DNA from: Gracilariopsis chorda
Taxonomy: Eukaryota; Rhodophyta; Florideophyceae; Gracilariales; Gracilariaceae
Assembly (NCBI GenBank): GCA_003194525.1
Contig: NBIV01000171.1
Location: forward strand, 117,905-181,904
DNA length: 64,000 bases
Direction: 5' to 3'
Shown here: positions 10,155-20,367 of the stretch, piece after piece
How positions within the stretch are numbered: the stretch's first letter is position 1
How the letters are laid out: each line of letters begins with the position of its first letter
Made by a program: the position numbers and the translations under genes
Notes under the pieces: generated by a model
Told to the model about the DNA's origin: nothing
The model's database searches: none
The model's input: only the letters and a program-made list of their open reading frames with translations

Positions 10155-11424
10155 ATCAATGTCTTGAGAACGAGAAGAAGCACGGAGCGTTCTTGGACAA
10201 TTATTGGGAAGCGAATGTCGCCAACATTATGAAATACTTGGGTCTATTGGTGATGACATACGACTGCGAAAATATCAGCAGGATTGCCTTGACTGGCTAG
10301 CATTTCTTAATAAGTACGGTTTGCACCGTGCTTTGTCTGATGAGGTGGGGCTTTTAAAGACTCTTATGACGCTTTGCATACTCACAGGCGACTCTGCTAC
10401 AAATATGAAGAAAGATCGGCATCTGCCATCCCTACTCGTTTGTCCGAACACAATCCTGGCTCACTGGGTACAAGAAGCGAACAGAGTAATCGGCCATGTT
10501 CTACGAAGCGTCATTCACTGCGCTGGGCTTTCCAAAGCACGGTCACGTATACGAAGCCGAAGCGTACTAAGATATGCCTCTATAATAGCTACAAGCTATG
10601 AAATTCTGAGCATGTTCTTCGATATTTTAAGCACATCCGTTGTAGTTACGTCGTTCTTGACGAACACCATGTGATCAAGAATGCGAAAACCAAGGGAACC
10701 AGGGCAGTTCGAAGCCTATCCTCAAATCACAGATTGACACTAACAGTAATTCATATCCAGAATTCGGTCATCAAGCTTTGGGCTATGTTCGGTTTTCTCA
10801 TGCCCGGTTTCCGGGTATTGAGAAGAACTTCAAAGTCACGTATGCAAAACCGACAATGGCTGCAAGAGAAGGGAAATGTAGCGAGGCAGATCAGGAAAAA
10901 GGAATGGCGGCAGCAGAATCGCTTCACAGGCAAGTGTTACCGTTTGTTCTACGACGGTTGAAGGATGAAGTATTGTCGAAACTGCCGCCAAGGATTATGC
11001 AAGACTACTAATGCAATATAACACCAATTCAGTTGCGACTGTACGAGGACTTTGCATCAGATGCTCTAACAATCCCAAGGTCAAATCAAACTCGACACAG
11101 AAAAGGGCGGAGAAGGAATCCAAAAGTCACGTGTTCCGAGCACTATCCTATCTTCGTCGTCTATGCAGCATTCCGAAGCTTGTCCTTTCTCCGAGACATC
11201 CTGAGTATCACTCGGTTCAAGACGCTGTGCATCGCCAAGGCCAATAAATCGATGATATAGAATCGAGTGCGAAGCTACTTGGACTAAGAAATATTCTACA
11301 GAAGTGCAGTATTGGCCTAGATGAAACGGTAATTAGGGACTCGTCAGGACATCGAGTTCTCATCTTTGCTCAGCTAAAGCAAATGCTTGACATTGTTGAG
11401 AAGGACCTCTTTGATATGTATATC
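10155..11424 (+). pseudogene. MOT1: Mot1/BTAF1 remnant: SNF2 ATPase domain, broken by frameshifts
   Basis: The best part of the remnant. LRKYQQDCLDWLAFLNKYGLH opens the SNF2_N domain. Motif I reads DEVGLLKT, so the Walker A GKT is lost. Then come LPSLLVCPNTILAHWV, VLDEHHVIKNAKTKG (motif II, DEGH changed to DEHH), IQNSVIKLWAMFGFLMPGF, LHRQVLPFVLRRLKDEVLSKL, HVFRALSYLRRLC and HRVLIFAQLKQMLDIVEKDLF. Successive pieces are in different frames (breaks near 10640, 10810, 11010, 11090 and 11250), so no active protein is possible. Homology stops at about 11424, at the start of helicase_C, where LINE sequence begins. Confidence 0.92.
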
Positions 11425-11560
11425 GCAAATGCTGTTGTGAAGCGAGAGAAGGGCACAAGCGATCCGCCTTCACATGGTGTGCCTGTCTTCTCGCAAGAGA
11501 AGCGAAACGGATCTGCGGTTGGGTCTCCAACGGAGACCAGCATAATTCAGGCTATGAAAG

Positions 11561-14500
11561 ATGAAAAAATCCAAAAACAACAGCGAAAGAAGAACATTAC
11601 GCACACTCCAGCTTAACTGCAGGAGCTTACTTGCGACAGGGAAACGAAGCGAGATCGCGCGCTTAGCTCATGCTTGGAAGGTGGACATCCTTTGTCTTCA
11701 GGAAACTCACTTCCAGAAATTAGATCGGACACCTCGAATCCAAGGTTTCAAGTTAGTAGGAAGATGTGACAGAGATGCCGACTTTGGACAACAAGGAGGA
11801 AGGGGAGGAGGAGTGGCAACGTATCAACGAGACGACCTCACAATAGAGCTATTGACAGACGAGCCAATTCAGAAAGGATTAGAGAGAGTGACAGTACTAG
11901 TCAGGTCTCCAAAAGGTCTGCTCTCAATAGCTAATGTATACGTTCCTCCACAACTCCACGCTACAGAGTGGTACAAGGCATTGGAAGACCAGGATATGGT
12001 AGTAGCCGACAGCAACACATGCGGGTCGTGGTATCCATCAAGGGCGGAAGCTTCTGGAATCGCATTAGAAGAGTACCTCGGAGAATCCGAACGCGTCGTC
12101 CTCAACGTAGATGGGGTCGCAACCCATACGGATCCAAGGCATGGAACGCAAATTGCGATAGATATAACGGCGATACCAGAAAAATGGGTTCCGCTAACCA
12201 CATGGGAGGCATCGGACCTTCCATTTTCAGACCATCACCCGTGCCTTGTGTTCATAGATATTGGTCGTAAGTCTTGCGTCCAGAAGAAATGGAAGACTTG
12301 GAGTATCAAAAATGCTGACTGGACCAAATTCCAAACGTACGTAGACGATAACCTTAGCATGATTGAAGATAATAGTATAGAGAGCTTAGACGAACAGTAT
12401 CATCGCTTTTGCGAAGTAGTGCTAGGAGCAGCAAGGATGCATGTACCATTTGGAAGACGGAGACGCGAAGCACCATGGTGGAGTCCGGAAGCATCAGAAG
12501 TGATCCAGCTGAGAGCAGAGAAATGGAGAGAGTATCGAAACGATCCGAGTGCAGGAAATAGGTTAGCATTACAGCAGGCCCAAGAACATGCGCGAATAGT
12601 TATTGACAGACTCAAACGGGATGCATGGCAGGAACTCACAAGTTCACTACACCCAAACGATAATGATGCAAAGTTATGGCGAATAACGAAGGCAATTGAA
12701 AAGGGAGAATGGGAACATCCATCAATTTGTCCTCCAGGGGGCGAACAATGGTTTGTTAAGAAGAGAGCGAAGTGGTTTGTCAAATCAGAGATCAAAAGTG
12801 TGCGGACACACGTCAAGAACAGAACAGTGAGAAACGAGTACAGACGGGCACTGGACACATATCATAAACATGCAAAAGAGTCAGTGATAGGGAAGGTATT
12901 TCAACCTCAACACCTTGATGTGGAGTTGAGAAATATGACCCCGAAGAAGGTAGGAGGCCCGGATGAGATACAGATAGCTTTCCTACAGAATCTTCCTCCA
13001 ATTGGAAAAGAGTGGCTACTGCACCTTATAAACAGAAGTTACAAGGAAGGGCGGACTGCGGCAAAGTGGAGATTATCCCGACTCATTCCAATTCCTAAAC
13101 CAGGCGTCAAGGGAAAGTTTCGGCCGATATCTCTCACATCGGTCGTGGCACGGCTTGCGGAACGGATGGTTAACAGGGAATTCATGAAATGGTTGGAGCG
13201 AAAACTCCCTGCGTGTCAAGCAGGATTCAGAATGAGCCGAACGACAGACGAACATATTGCTGCCCTTTGCGAACATATAACGCATGGCTGGCAGCAACGC
13301 CGACAGACATTAACACTTTTCTGTGACTTCTCTAAGGCTTATGACTGCGTTCAACATCACCGAATGTTAGTAAAGCTGGCAAATCTTGAGTGTCCGACTT
13401 ACCTCTGGAGATGGATAAGAGCATTTGTAATGGACCGCAGATGGACTTGCAGATGGAACAAAGCTGATACCAGACCTTATGTAGTAGCTCAAGGTCTACC
13501 ACAAGGCGGGACTCCTTCGCCAGGACTATGGCTTGCATATGTCGCAGATTTTCCCGAGCGAGTGCAGCAGGGTGATTCAAGAATTGCGGTAACAATGTTC
13601 GTCGATGATGTATCCATAATAGCGACACAACGAAAACTGGATTTCTGTGCCCATGTTATTCAATCCGCAGTACAAAAAATGGAGCAATACTGCGAAGAAA
13701 ATAACATCAAGATGAATCCGAAGAAAACCACACTAGTTCCGTTCACATACGCACAATGGAAGAAAGACCGTAGCAAGTACGAAGTTCAAGTAGCTGGAAC
13801 GTGGATAGAGCTTTCAGGTTTCACGATATTTCTAGGAGTCATCATGGATAGCTGCCTTACATTCCACCATCATATACACAAGGTGGCTGCACGGTACAGG
13901 TCACGGTCGCACATTCTTCGGTGTCTAACTGGAACCACGTGGGGGGCAGACTGGGTGGCCATGCACGTATTTAGAATGGGTTTCGTTGAACCCATTGCAA
14001 GGTATGCAGCGTGCGTAGTCATACCGAATGCTCTATCTTGTGCTGTACAAGAATTGGAAAGAACCTGAAATGAAGCAGCCCGAATTCAAACAGGCTGTAC
14101 ACGATCTTCCCCAGTGAGAAAAATTAGAAACCTTTTGAGTCTACCCTCTCTTCAAGAAATTGCGGCTGCACAGGCAGCACAGTTATACGAGAAAGCGAAA
14201 CGATGTCGTGCAGAGGATCCAACACCTATTGCTTTAGCACTTAACAGAGAGTCTTCGGCACGTATTCGCAAGAACAGGTCGTCATTCAAGAAGACAGCAG
14301 AGCAATTATTGGCTGAGTGTGGTTTATTGCAGCTCAAAAGAGCACCACTCCCAACAGAGCTAGGCTTGGGCCAAACAGGAGGCATCAGCTTCTGTTACAC
14401 GTCATGCAATAAGGAAGATTCGGTTGAACATCAGCGGTATCAGGCTCTACAAACATTAAAAAAGCTCCCACCGGCCGATTGCGAGATCTGGAGTGATGGC

Positions 14501-15583
14501 TCAATGGGGCGACCGAAGTGGCTTCAAGAAGCACAACCGTTACGAGCAGCTGTGGAGTGGGACGAAGGATGGTACGCGGGATCGATTGATTATCCGAACA
14601 GCTTCACGGCCCATGCGGAAGTTGTTTCCAACTTTCAAAACAAACATAATCGGACACCGAGTATAGTGATACGATATGACGATGGATTTGTAATGGGATA
14701 CGAAATAGACGCTGAACATCAAGAGTTACTCGATGCCGATGGATATAAGCTTAAATGGCGTGTACTTAACATTTACGAGGTTTAGGGAAGTGCTTTTGCG
14801 ATCTGGTGGAATGCATCAATTACCCCCCAAACTGGCATGGAGCCCGCAGGGATAGGGACAACGTCGTTTTATGCGGAAACATGGGCATTATATCACTCAC
14901 TTCAAGTTGTTAAGGGAAGAATAGGATCTGGGTGGACTGGACACATAAGGCTGATAACGGATTCTCAGAGCGTGGTTGAGAGTATCCGAGGAGCTGTAAG
15001 AGATCAGCCGTATTCTGTGCAACAAGTATCACGTACATTGTACGAGATCGGCAAAACATGCACTATGGATATGGTCTGGGTACCGAGCCATTGCGGTTTG
15101 CACCGCAACGACCTTGTAGACAGTTTGGCCAAAGAAGCATTGGAACTACCTCAGCATTTGCAGATAAACGTGCCAGTGGACTACGCAGAAGTGAAACGAA
15201 GAGTGAAGTCTCGAACACGATGTAGGAAAATTATTCAGTCTATAACTCAGGAGCTCACACAAGTGGTATCACAAAGAGAAGCGGAAGTTACATTGTCGCA
15301 GTTTGCAGTAGGCCATACACCTCTTTTGCACCCGCTCGGAACGCACTTGTACAAGCGAAGAATCGTGTGTACTTGCCGACCAGGAGTACTGAATGATGTG
15401 GACCACTTTGTTCTAAGGTGTCCTTTGCGAACAAGGTCTTGCCGAACCTGCCTGCCAAGTATGCGAGAAAGACACGGGATGGATGTTGGAGAAATCATCA
15501 AAAAGTGGCCGGAATGTATGCTGGTCTTCCTAGCGAGAGAGCGCTTTTTTCACATGAAGCGATCTACACTATGTAGGAATTAG
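11561..15583 (+). pseudogene. LINE polyprotein: apurinic endonuclease, reverse transcriptase, RNase H
   Basis: One frame from 11561 to the TAG/TAA-type stop at 15583, with in-frame stops TGA 14066-14068 and TAG 14783-14785. APE endonuclease: LQLNCRSL, Glu48 in LQETHF, GGRGGGVATY, VYVPPQ, and SDHHP near residue 224; the usual GDFN-type motif reads ADSN. Reverse transcriptase (about residues 465-720): KVGGPDEIQ, LIPIPKPG, RPISL, CQAGFR, FCDFSKAYDCV, GLPQGG, and catalytic FVDD at residues 680-683. RNase H: SDGS (Asp at 14495), AETWAL, TDSQS and NDLVDSLAKEA. A C-terminal CTC...DHFVLRCP zinc motif is typical of I/Jockey-type elements. The two stops make it inactive unless read through. Confidence 0.88.
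14504..14785 (+). other. Extra in-frame segment within the LINE RNase H, Tudor/Agenet-like
   Basis: About 94 codons separate the first catalytic Asp motif (SDGS) from GSAFAIWW, which normally follows after a few residues. The segment contains VEWDEGWYAGSI and, 32 codons later, IVIRYDDGFVMGYEI. That is a W..GWY.G.I ... YDDG pattern resembling Tudor/Agenet-type chromatin-reader folds. It ends in TAG directly before RNase H resumes. Foreign origin is inference; it could be a family-specific linker. Confidence 0.5.
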
Positions 15584-15599
15584 ACTGGTGTACCCGTAA

Positions 15600-15620
15600 A
15601 AGAGAGAGAGAGAGCGAGAG
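15600..15620 (+). repeat. (AG)n tract, probable LINE 3' tail
   Basis: A 20-base AG-rich simple repeat with one C, just after the LINE stop codon and just before Mot1 sequence resumes. Confidence 0.7.
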
Positions 15621-15836
15621 AACTCCAATTTTCAATCCATGAACACGGAAGACTTGCTAGACTTGTTCAATGCGGATAGTGCTGAGGCCTCATCCACCAA
15701 CGACTCATCGCTTGATATCAGTGTCCGAACTGGAAAGGGCATGAAGGCTGCTTTGGCAGGGCTTGGGTAACGGTGGGAAGAAAAGCAATACGAGGATGAG
15801 TACAACATGGAAATTTTTTTTTTGCTAGGATGGGCA
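15621..15836 (+). pseudogene. MOT1: Mot1/BTAF1 remnant: extreme C-terminus, beyond the LINE
   Basis: Reads ENSNFQSMNTEDLLDLFNAD, then a Ser/Thr-rich linker, GKGMKAALAGLG, stop, RWEEKQYEDEYNMEIFF. The C-terminal signature of Mot1/BTAF1 has the same plan: NSSLQSM.TDQLLDLF, a linker, then LWD.EQY..EYNL..F. One TAA (15768-15770) interrupts it where the family has a Leu/Trp-type residue. It proves that the Mot1 segments on both sides of the LINE were one gene. The intervening helicase_C part is not present. Confidence 0.85.
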
Positions 15837-16165
15837 CATCAGGGAGTACGTGATTTGTTGATTCGGAGCCTTGGTGGAAAAGTAGGCACATTCTAGAGAA
15901 GCGTACTAACTGATTTCCTGGTGCCATTTGCACAACGGCTTTTTCGTATGTGGGAGACATGAGCTGCAGCAACTATGATGGTAGCAGTCGTGCGGTTTAT
16001 GTTTGTCTTTAGTACACGGTGAGGGCGTCCATCTTATCGCGATAGTTAAACCAATTTACTTCGTATAGCACTAAGATAAAGATTGCGGCCCGCCTCCACC
16101 CGGCACTAAACGCCTCCGCAATTTCGATGAGTAAGATTAAGCCAAGCAGTTATCAAGAAATCCCA
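15837..16165. other. Intergenic region
   Basis: No gene, RNA or repeat recognised. A short A/T run (15816-15825) ends the Mot1 fragment. It separates it from the convergent gene on the minus strand, so the right boundary of the Mot1 segment lies in or near it. Confidence 0.4.
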
Positions 16166-17761
16166 CTAGCAACCGGCTCCATGAGCCGATGAAAGATTCT
16201 GTACGATAGAAACAAAGAGAGCAAAGTTCGTAGTCCTTGTTAGTAAATGTTCATCGATTATAGCTCGCTCTGATACTTTCGAAATTAGTTGGAACTGTTG
16301 CTCTATGTTCTCGAGTGCCTTACGCGCATTCTCAATAAAGATTTGGTTGTTCGTCTTCTGCGCTCGCTCGTATCGCATGGCGCTCTGCTCCAGAAGTTCC
16401 ATCATCTTGTTTTGGTTTTCCAGTCGTTTGAGAATCACATTCTCGTCATTCTCATCTACTTCGCTCTTCGATCTCTCGTACATCATTTGATCCCGCAAAA
16501 GTTTTGTTCGAGCCTCCGAAGCAGATCCAAGGCGGTCCAGACCCCTCGAAAGATTACCAACTTCTGATCGTAAATCGCCACTATTCCTTTGTGATCGTCG
16601 CCTATGCTTTCCGCTCGATTCCTCGCTCTCCCAACCAGTTGGTATGCCCTCTTCGTACCCTGCATCATCTTCGCCGATTAGCTTAGTGGTCATCTGCAGC
16701 ATTTTTGTGTCTTCATCTTTAGTTCCTAGCCTGCAGACTGTAAAAAGAACATAAACACGTTTAGAATCAGCAGTCAGATCTCCATTACCTGTATACTGTA
16801 GAAAGTCTGGAACCCGAGAACTATCGTTCTGACCAGATGCGGACCATCGCTCCCGGAAAATTGTAAACAAGCGCTTAACGTGGTTGAACTGGTTTTTCAG
16901 AACCATAGCAGTGCGAAAACAAATTGGGCGCTTGTTCGAGTCTACTTCATCAATTCGGCCGCTAAAATTTTCCTTGGTGTCCACATTCGCATCATTGAAT
17001 CGATGCTCAACCACTGTCCAAAACGATTCCCTTGTAATATTGGCATCCAGCTGCATTCGTGACAGCTCTGCGCCAATTGCAGTAGAAAATGCGGAGCGTG
17101 CTCGCTCATCATCCCGGAGCAGTACGCAAAGTCGAGCAAATTCATTCAAAGTGAATCCATGACTTGCTGCTTTATCCGTCGCGTGTTCGCCGTTTTGAGC
17201 CTGTTGCCCACCGTCCTCATACGCATTCTTCCTTCTCACTTCTTCCCGGCGAATCATTTCCTTTACTACTTTGCGCTCTCTCTCCGGCACTGCATCTAGC
17301 AATGATTGAACTGATGGCAGCTGGTTGTACTCCTGATCTCGCGCAATTGCTGCATGCTCCCATGAAATAAATGCCTGGGCGGCTTCACTTTTCGAGATCC
17401 AATGCTGCAAAGGTTTTTCTTTGAAGCTTTCAGTTAGTAAAAAGAGAAGCAAGCGCGCAATAAGTTCTGTCTTGTTCTTGTGGCTACACTTGAGCCTCCA
17501 TCCTTTGTTGAAAGCTCGCAAAGTCTGCGTGCTTTGTGATGTGAGATATGTGTAAAATCATTGTAGTCGTGTAGATTCGGAAAAGGCTGCAAACGGAGTT
17601 TCTTTGTCGTTGTTTTGGATTACCTGTGAAGTAGCTGTTTGTTTAAGACCGGATGGGCTCCACTGTATGGTACTTTGCGGGACAGAGTCTTGTAGAACTG
17701 CGGAGGACGGATGTTTGCGAGGGCTGCGGCGCAGAGATAATGGTTGAATCAAGTCAGACAT
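16166..17761 (-). CDS. Unknown protein with SAP-like motif and C-terminal coiled coil; two or three exons
   Basis: Start ATG at 17759-17761 (MSDLIQPLSLRRSPRK). The frame runs to 16166 and is interrupted once, by TGA 17558-17560. A candidate 99-nt intron (17525-17623) with CAG|GTAATC donor and GCACGCAG acceptor removes the stop and keeps the frame, giving 498 residues. A second, optional 51-nt intron (16738-16788, CAG|GTAATG ... TTTTTACAG) has no stop. Residues 55-72 (WRLKCSHKNKTELIARLL) resemble a SAP DNA-binding motif. Residues about 110-150 are highly charged, a helical region follows (FTLNEFARLCVLL, ESFWTVVEHRFND), and about 390-470 look like coiled coil. Family unknown. Its place beside the right inverted repeat and opposite the transposase suggests a transposon accessory protein (inference). 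Confidence 0.6.
17525..17623 (-). other. Candidate spliceosomal intron, 99 nt
   Basis: Minus-strand donor CAG|GTAATC at 17623 and acceptor GCACGCAG|ACT at 17525, with a pyrimidine/A-rich stretch (TTTTACACATATCTCACATC) upstream of the acceptor. It contains the only in-frame stop of the gene. Its length is a multiple of three, so reading resumes in frame. Confidence 0.6.
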
Positions 17762-18061
17762 GGTGCTGTGATGAAAATTGGTAAGGCGCGCATTCCGCTG
17801 GTTACCTATATTGCAAGGTGGTGCAAGGGGAGCGTGAAGTGCGCTGCAAGGCTGATGTCAAGTGGACTTAAACAAAACACAGCGGTCCAAATTTTTGAAC
17901 TTGTGCAGTTGGAGCATGCCAAGTGGTCAAATAAGGTCATGGGTCATGTAACGCCATTACAGTTTGGTCGAGCAGGGGCAGAACAGGGTCAAGCAGGCCC
18001 ATTTCAAGAAATTCGGGAACTGACCAATCAGCAGAAACGATTGGGCGATCAGACGTCCGAG
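17762..18061. other. Upstream region of the unknown gene and right subterminal region
   Basis: No ORF that I believe. It would hold the promoter of the leftward gene. Read inward from the right end it contains several CCTTGCA-type motifs (about 17812-17855), loosely like the CTTGCC motifs near the left end. Confidence 0.35.
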
Positions 18062-18082
18062 CAGGCTTGTTTAGAACGGCCC
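18062..18082 (-). repeat. Right terminal inverted repeat
   Basis: Exact reverse complement of 5429-5449. Copia gag in the opposite orientation to the left flank starts directly outside it, after TCA. Confidence 0.85.
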
Positions 18083-18855
18083 TCAGAGTCACTTCCGTCC
18101 CTGATGTGCGTATAACTAGAGTTTTGGGACACACGTGAACCACCAGAATCTTTGCTTCTGTTCTTCTTCCGACTTCGCGTACGTCCAGAACTAGAAGAAC
18201 TGACCAGACGAGCATTGTACTCATCGATCAAAGTGGTGGCCACATAGTCCCAAGTCAGTTCCGATATGTCCTTGGTACGGAGTGCAGCAGCCGTGGACAC
18301 TAACGAACTGTTCGGATCAATGGAAGCAAGTAGCATAGGTGCCTTGTGAGACTCCGGTATAGCAGCATCCTTGCCCATACGGTCTAACTGAGCGAACAAT
18401 GCCGTGTATTGATCCACATAGCTGGACATGTTCTCACCGCTGTACGACATTCGGAACAACCGTGTCTGCACTGCAATTCTAGATACAGTCCTATTGGAGG
18501 CATAACGTCCATCCAAGAGTTGCAACATACGTGCAGGATCATCATCCACGTCCATGACTACGCGTAATGGAGCATCACCAAGAGCACAGATGATGATACC
18601 ACAAGCCTTTTCTCGTTTCGCAATGATACGGGGAGTTGCTATTTCAGTGCCACTACCTGCGGTTGTTGTGTCTTGAGTTGAAATATCTGTGGTAGATTGA
18701 ACCCCAGAGGGATTCGCGACATTCCAGACACCATTAATACGGCATGCAGCACGGAGACGGTGACGCCACAGCATATAATCATCACCACGCTTACCATGGA
18801 AACGAGGAATTTTCATTCCAGATGTGGATTCCGTTTCAACTTCGGAGTCGGACAT
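18083..18855 (-). pseudogene. Ty1/copia gag fragment, family C, cut by the TIR element
   Basis: ATG at 18853-18855. About 257 open codons starting MSDSEVETESTSGMK, clearly homologous to family A gag but divergent in the linker after NGVWNVA and in the basic tail (SGRTRSRKKNRSKDSGG). It stops before the zinc knuckle at the inverted repeat. No stop or frameshift, so it was cut while still intact. The rest of the element is not found on the other side of the 12.65-kb insert, whose left flank is a family A copy in the opposite orientation. Confidence 0.88.
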
Positions 18856-19628
18856 GGTTCCTACGGGACTAGAACCAAAGAAAAGCAACAAAAGCAACTA
18901 TGTAGATGCCAAATGTAGTGATATCCACGCAATGTATTGAAGCTAAAAGAGGGATTTCCAGGGTTCTGTTACACAAAGAACCAGAAAAACTGGAGCGGAG
19001 AAGAATCTCAAACACTCAACAGCGAAAACGTCAGCGGAGACCGTGTAACCAAGTCTACTACGCTTGTCGAGACGCGTCTCGTACGCGATCACAGGCAGAG
19101 TTCGGGTACTCAACGCCCGGAGTATACTCACAGGACGTACTGATACGAGCCTGGACACAAATAAAACTTCTTAAGACGGGCGCACTGGCAGGAGATACTA
19201 TCCCCGCTACCCTAGAGGTCCGAATCCTCTGGTCCCTGGTAACTCTCTCCAGGTGAGATGCGGATTCTGCGACCAATCCTGCTCTGCGCACTTCAGAGCG
19301 AGGGGCTTTACAATCCGTACGAGACGTCCAAGGGAGGCTAGTAGCTGACGCGATAAGCTTTCACCAGTTAACCCCTTCTAGTCGCTTGCCCGAAAATAGC
19401 GCGGTCTTCCTTGTGCGCTGAAGCAAAGAAGCAGGGATCCGAACAGGCGCAGGTCGGCTTACCAGAGAAGGTGTCTCTGAACGCTTTGCCTACTTTCACC
19501 ACTGCCACTCGACTTCCACAAGATTCGCTCGCTCGCAACGCAACGCGTACCTGCGCGAAAGAAAAACCAGTCTTCGTAAAATCCAAAGAGATATTAGTAG
19601 AGCGTGACGTCTGCAAAATGTCGACGCT
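18856..19628 (-). other. Copia 5' leader, family C, structured RNA module
   Basis: Untranslated leader. The GAAGTGCGC hairpin is closed here by GCTCTG/CAGAGC (19281-19286 and 19294-19299), against GTTCTG/CAGAAC in family A. An AGAGG/CCTCT hairpin stands where family A has AGGGG/CCCTT. The last hairpin reads GGGGATAGTATCTCC (minus strand), followed by CAGTGCGCCCG. These are compensatory differences. Confidence 0.6.
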
Positions 19629-19642
19629 CTGGGCCCATAACC
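19629..19642 (-). promoter_or_regulatory. Primer-binding site
   Basis: Minus-strand GGTTATGGGCCCAG next to the family C LTR end. Identical to family A and B, although the LTR is different. Confidence 0.8.
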
Positions 19643-20367
19643 TGTTGCAACGCACGCGGGTTATGAAAACAAAAGGGAAGAAACAACGGTAGGAAGAAGA
19701 AACAAGAAAATAAAACAAGGAAGGTTGTCAGCCTTCGTCGACCAGTTTACTCGACAGCAGGCAAAGCCAATCTACATATACCATACCGCACACACTTCAC
19801 CGTCGTCGCAGCAAGCGACGGCGGTGGTTGCACCATTACACTACACGTTATTCGTGTGTGCAGGTGTACACGAAAAGCGCGCACAATCTAGAGGGTCACA
19901 ATTTCAAATAACTAAATCAATCAATGCGGCAAATCCATTGCCAGTCCCTTGATCTGGAACCAGCTCTAAAAAATCAACAATTACCATCCTGGCACTCCAA
20001 CCCCTCCGCGCAGCCCGCAAACGCACATTGTCCCAAATCACCCAATACAGCTCCCATTCGCATCTTCGGCATTGCAGCACAACCGTCTACTGCGCGCACA
20101 CTTGGACCAACCACATTGCTCCACTTGTGCATATCCGCAATCCAGTACCATACACTCCATAAAACTTGTACGGTATACAATGCATATAGCATTTTGCAGT
20201 AGCCAATCAAATTGCCATTTCACGTTGGGTTTGAGCAGAGGCGCATATGCGCTTTTGGAGCGAGGGGCTCCAAAAGTGCCCATCGTCCCCTGCAGGTTTG
20301 GTTTTGGACCAAGCTGACACCTTCTGTGGGGGTTGGCCAGGCACTCGACCACTTGTAGAGTTCAACA
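19643..20367 (-). repeat. Copia 5' LTR, family C
   Basis: About 725 bp, minus-strand start TGTTGAACTCTACAAGTGG and end CGTTGCAACA. Mostly unlike family A, but it keeps the block CCCAACGTGAAA...GATTGGCTACTGCA and a GTCGAGTGCCTGG near the start. Long A/C-rich stretches on the plus strand give spurious open frames. It interrupts a family A derivative at 20367/20368. Confidence 0.75.

Larger units (their letters stand above)
11425..15620 (+). mobile_element. Non-LTR retrotransposon (LINE) with APE, RT and RNase H
   Basis: Inserted in the same orientation inside the Mot1 helicase domain. The left edge is placed where Mot1 homology ends. The right edge is placed at the AG-rich tail (15600-15620), immediately before Mot1 resumes at GAGAACTCC. 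A short simple-repeat tail instead of poly(A) is known for I-type LINEs. No ORF1 (gag-like) is seen, so the copy is 5'-truncated or the family lacks one. Roughly 110 codons of Mot1 helicase_C are missing at the insertion point, and I find no target-site duplication. Confidence 0.82.
5429..18082. mobile_element. TIR-bounded 12.65-kb composite, probable PIF/Harbinger-type transposon with cargo
   Basis: A 21-bp sequence beginning GGGCCGTTCTAAACAAGCC is present at 5429-5449 and as its exact reverse complement at 18062-18082, with looser similarity extending inward. Copia homology stops at both outer edges. Inside lie a Harbinger-like DDE transposase near the left end, an unknown gene with a SAP-like motif near the right end in convergent orientation, and between them a decayed Mot1 gene carrying a LINE. 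Transposase plus a second DNA-binding ORF is the usual Harbinger plan (established). That the Mot1 segment is captured or inserted cargo is inference. The flanking trinucleotides are TGA (left) and TCA (right), not a matching direct repeat. Confidence 0.6.

Noticed and set aside
11425-11590. Possible LINE ORF1 or gag upstream of the endonuclease
   Set aside because: Too short, and only a basic stretch before the endonuclease; no zinc knuckle or RNA-binding domain.
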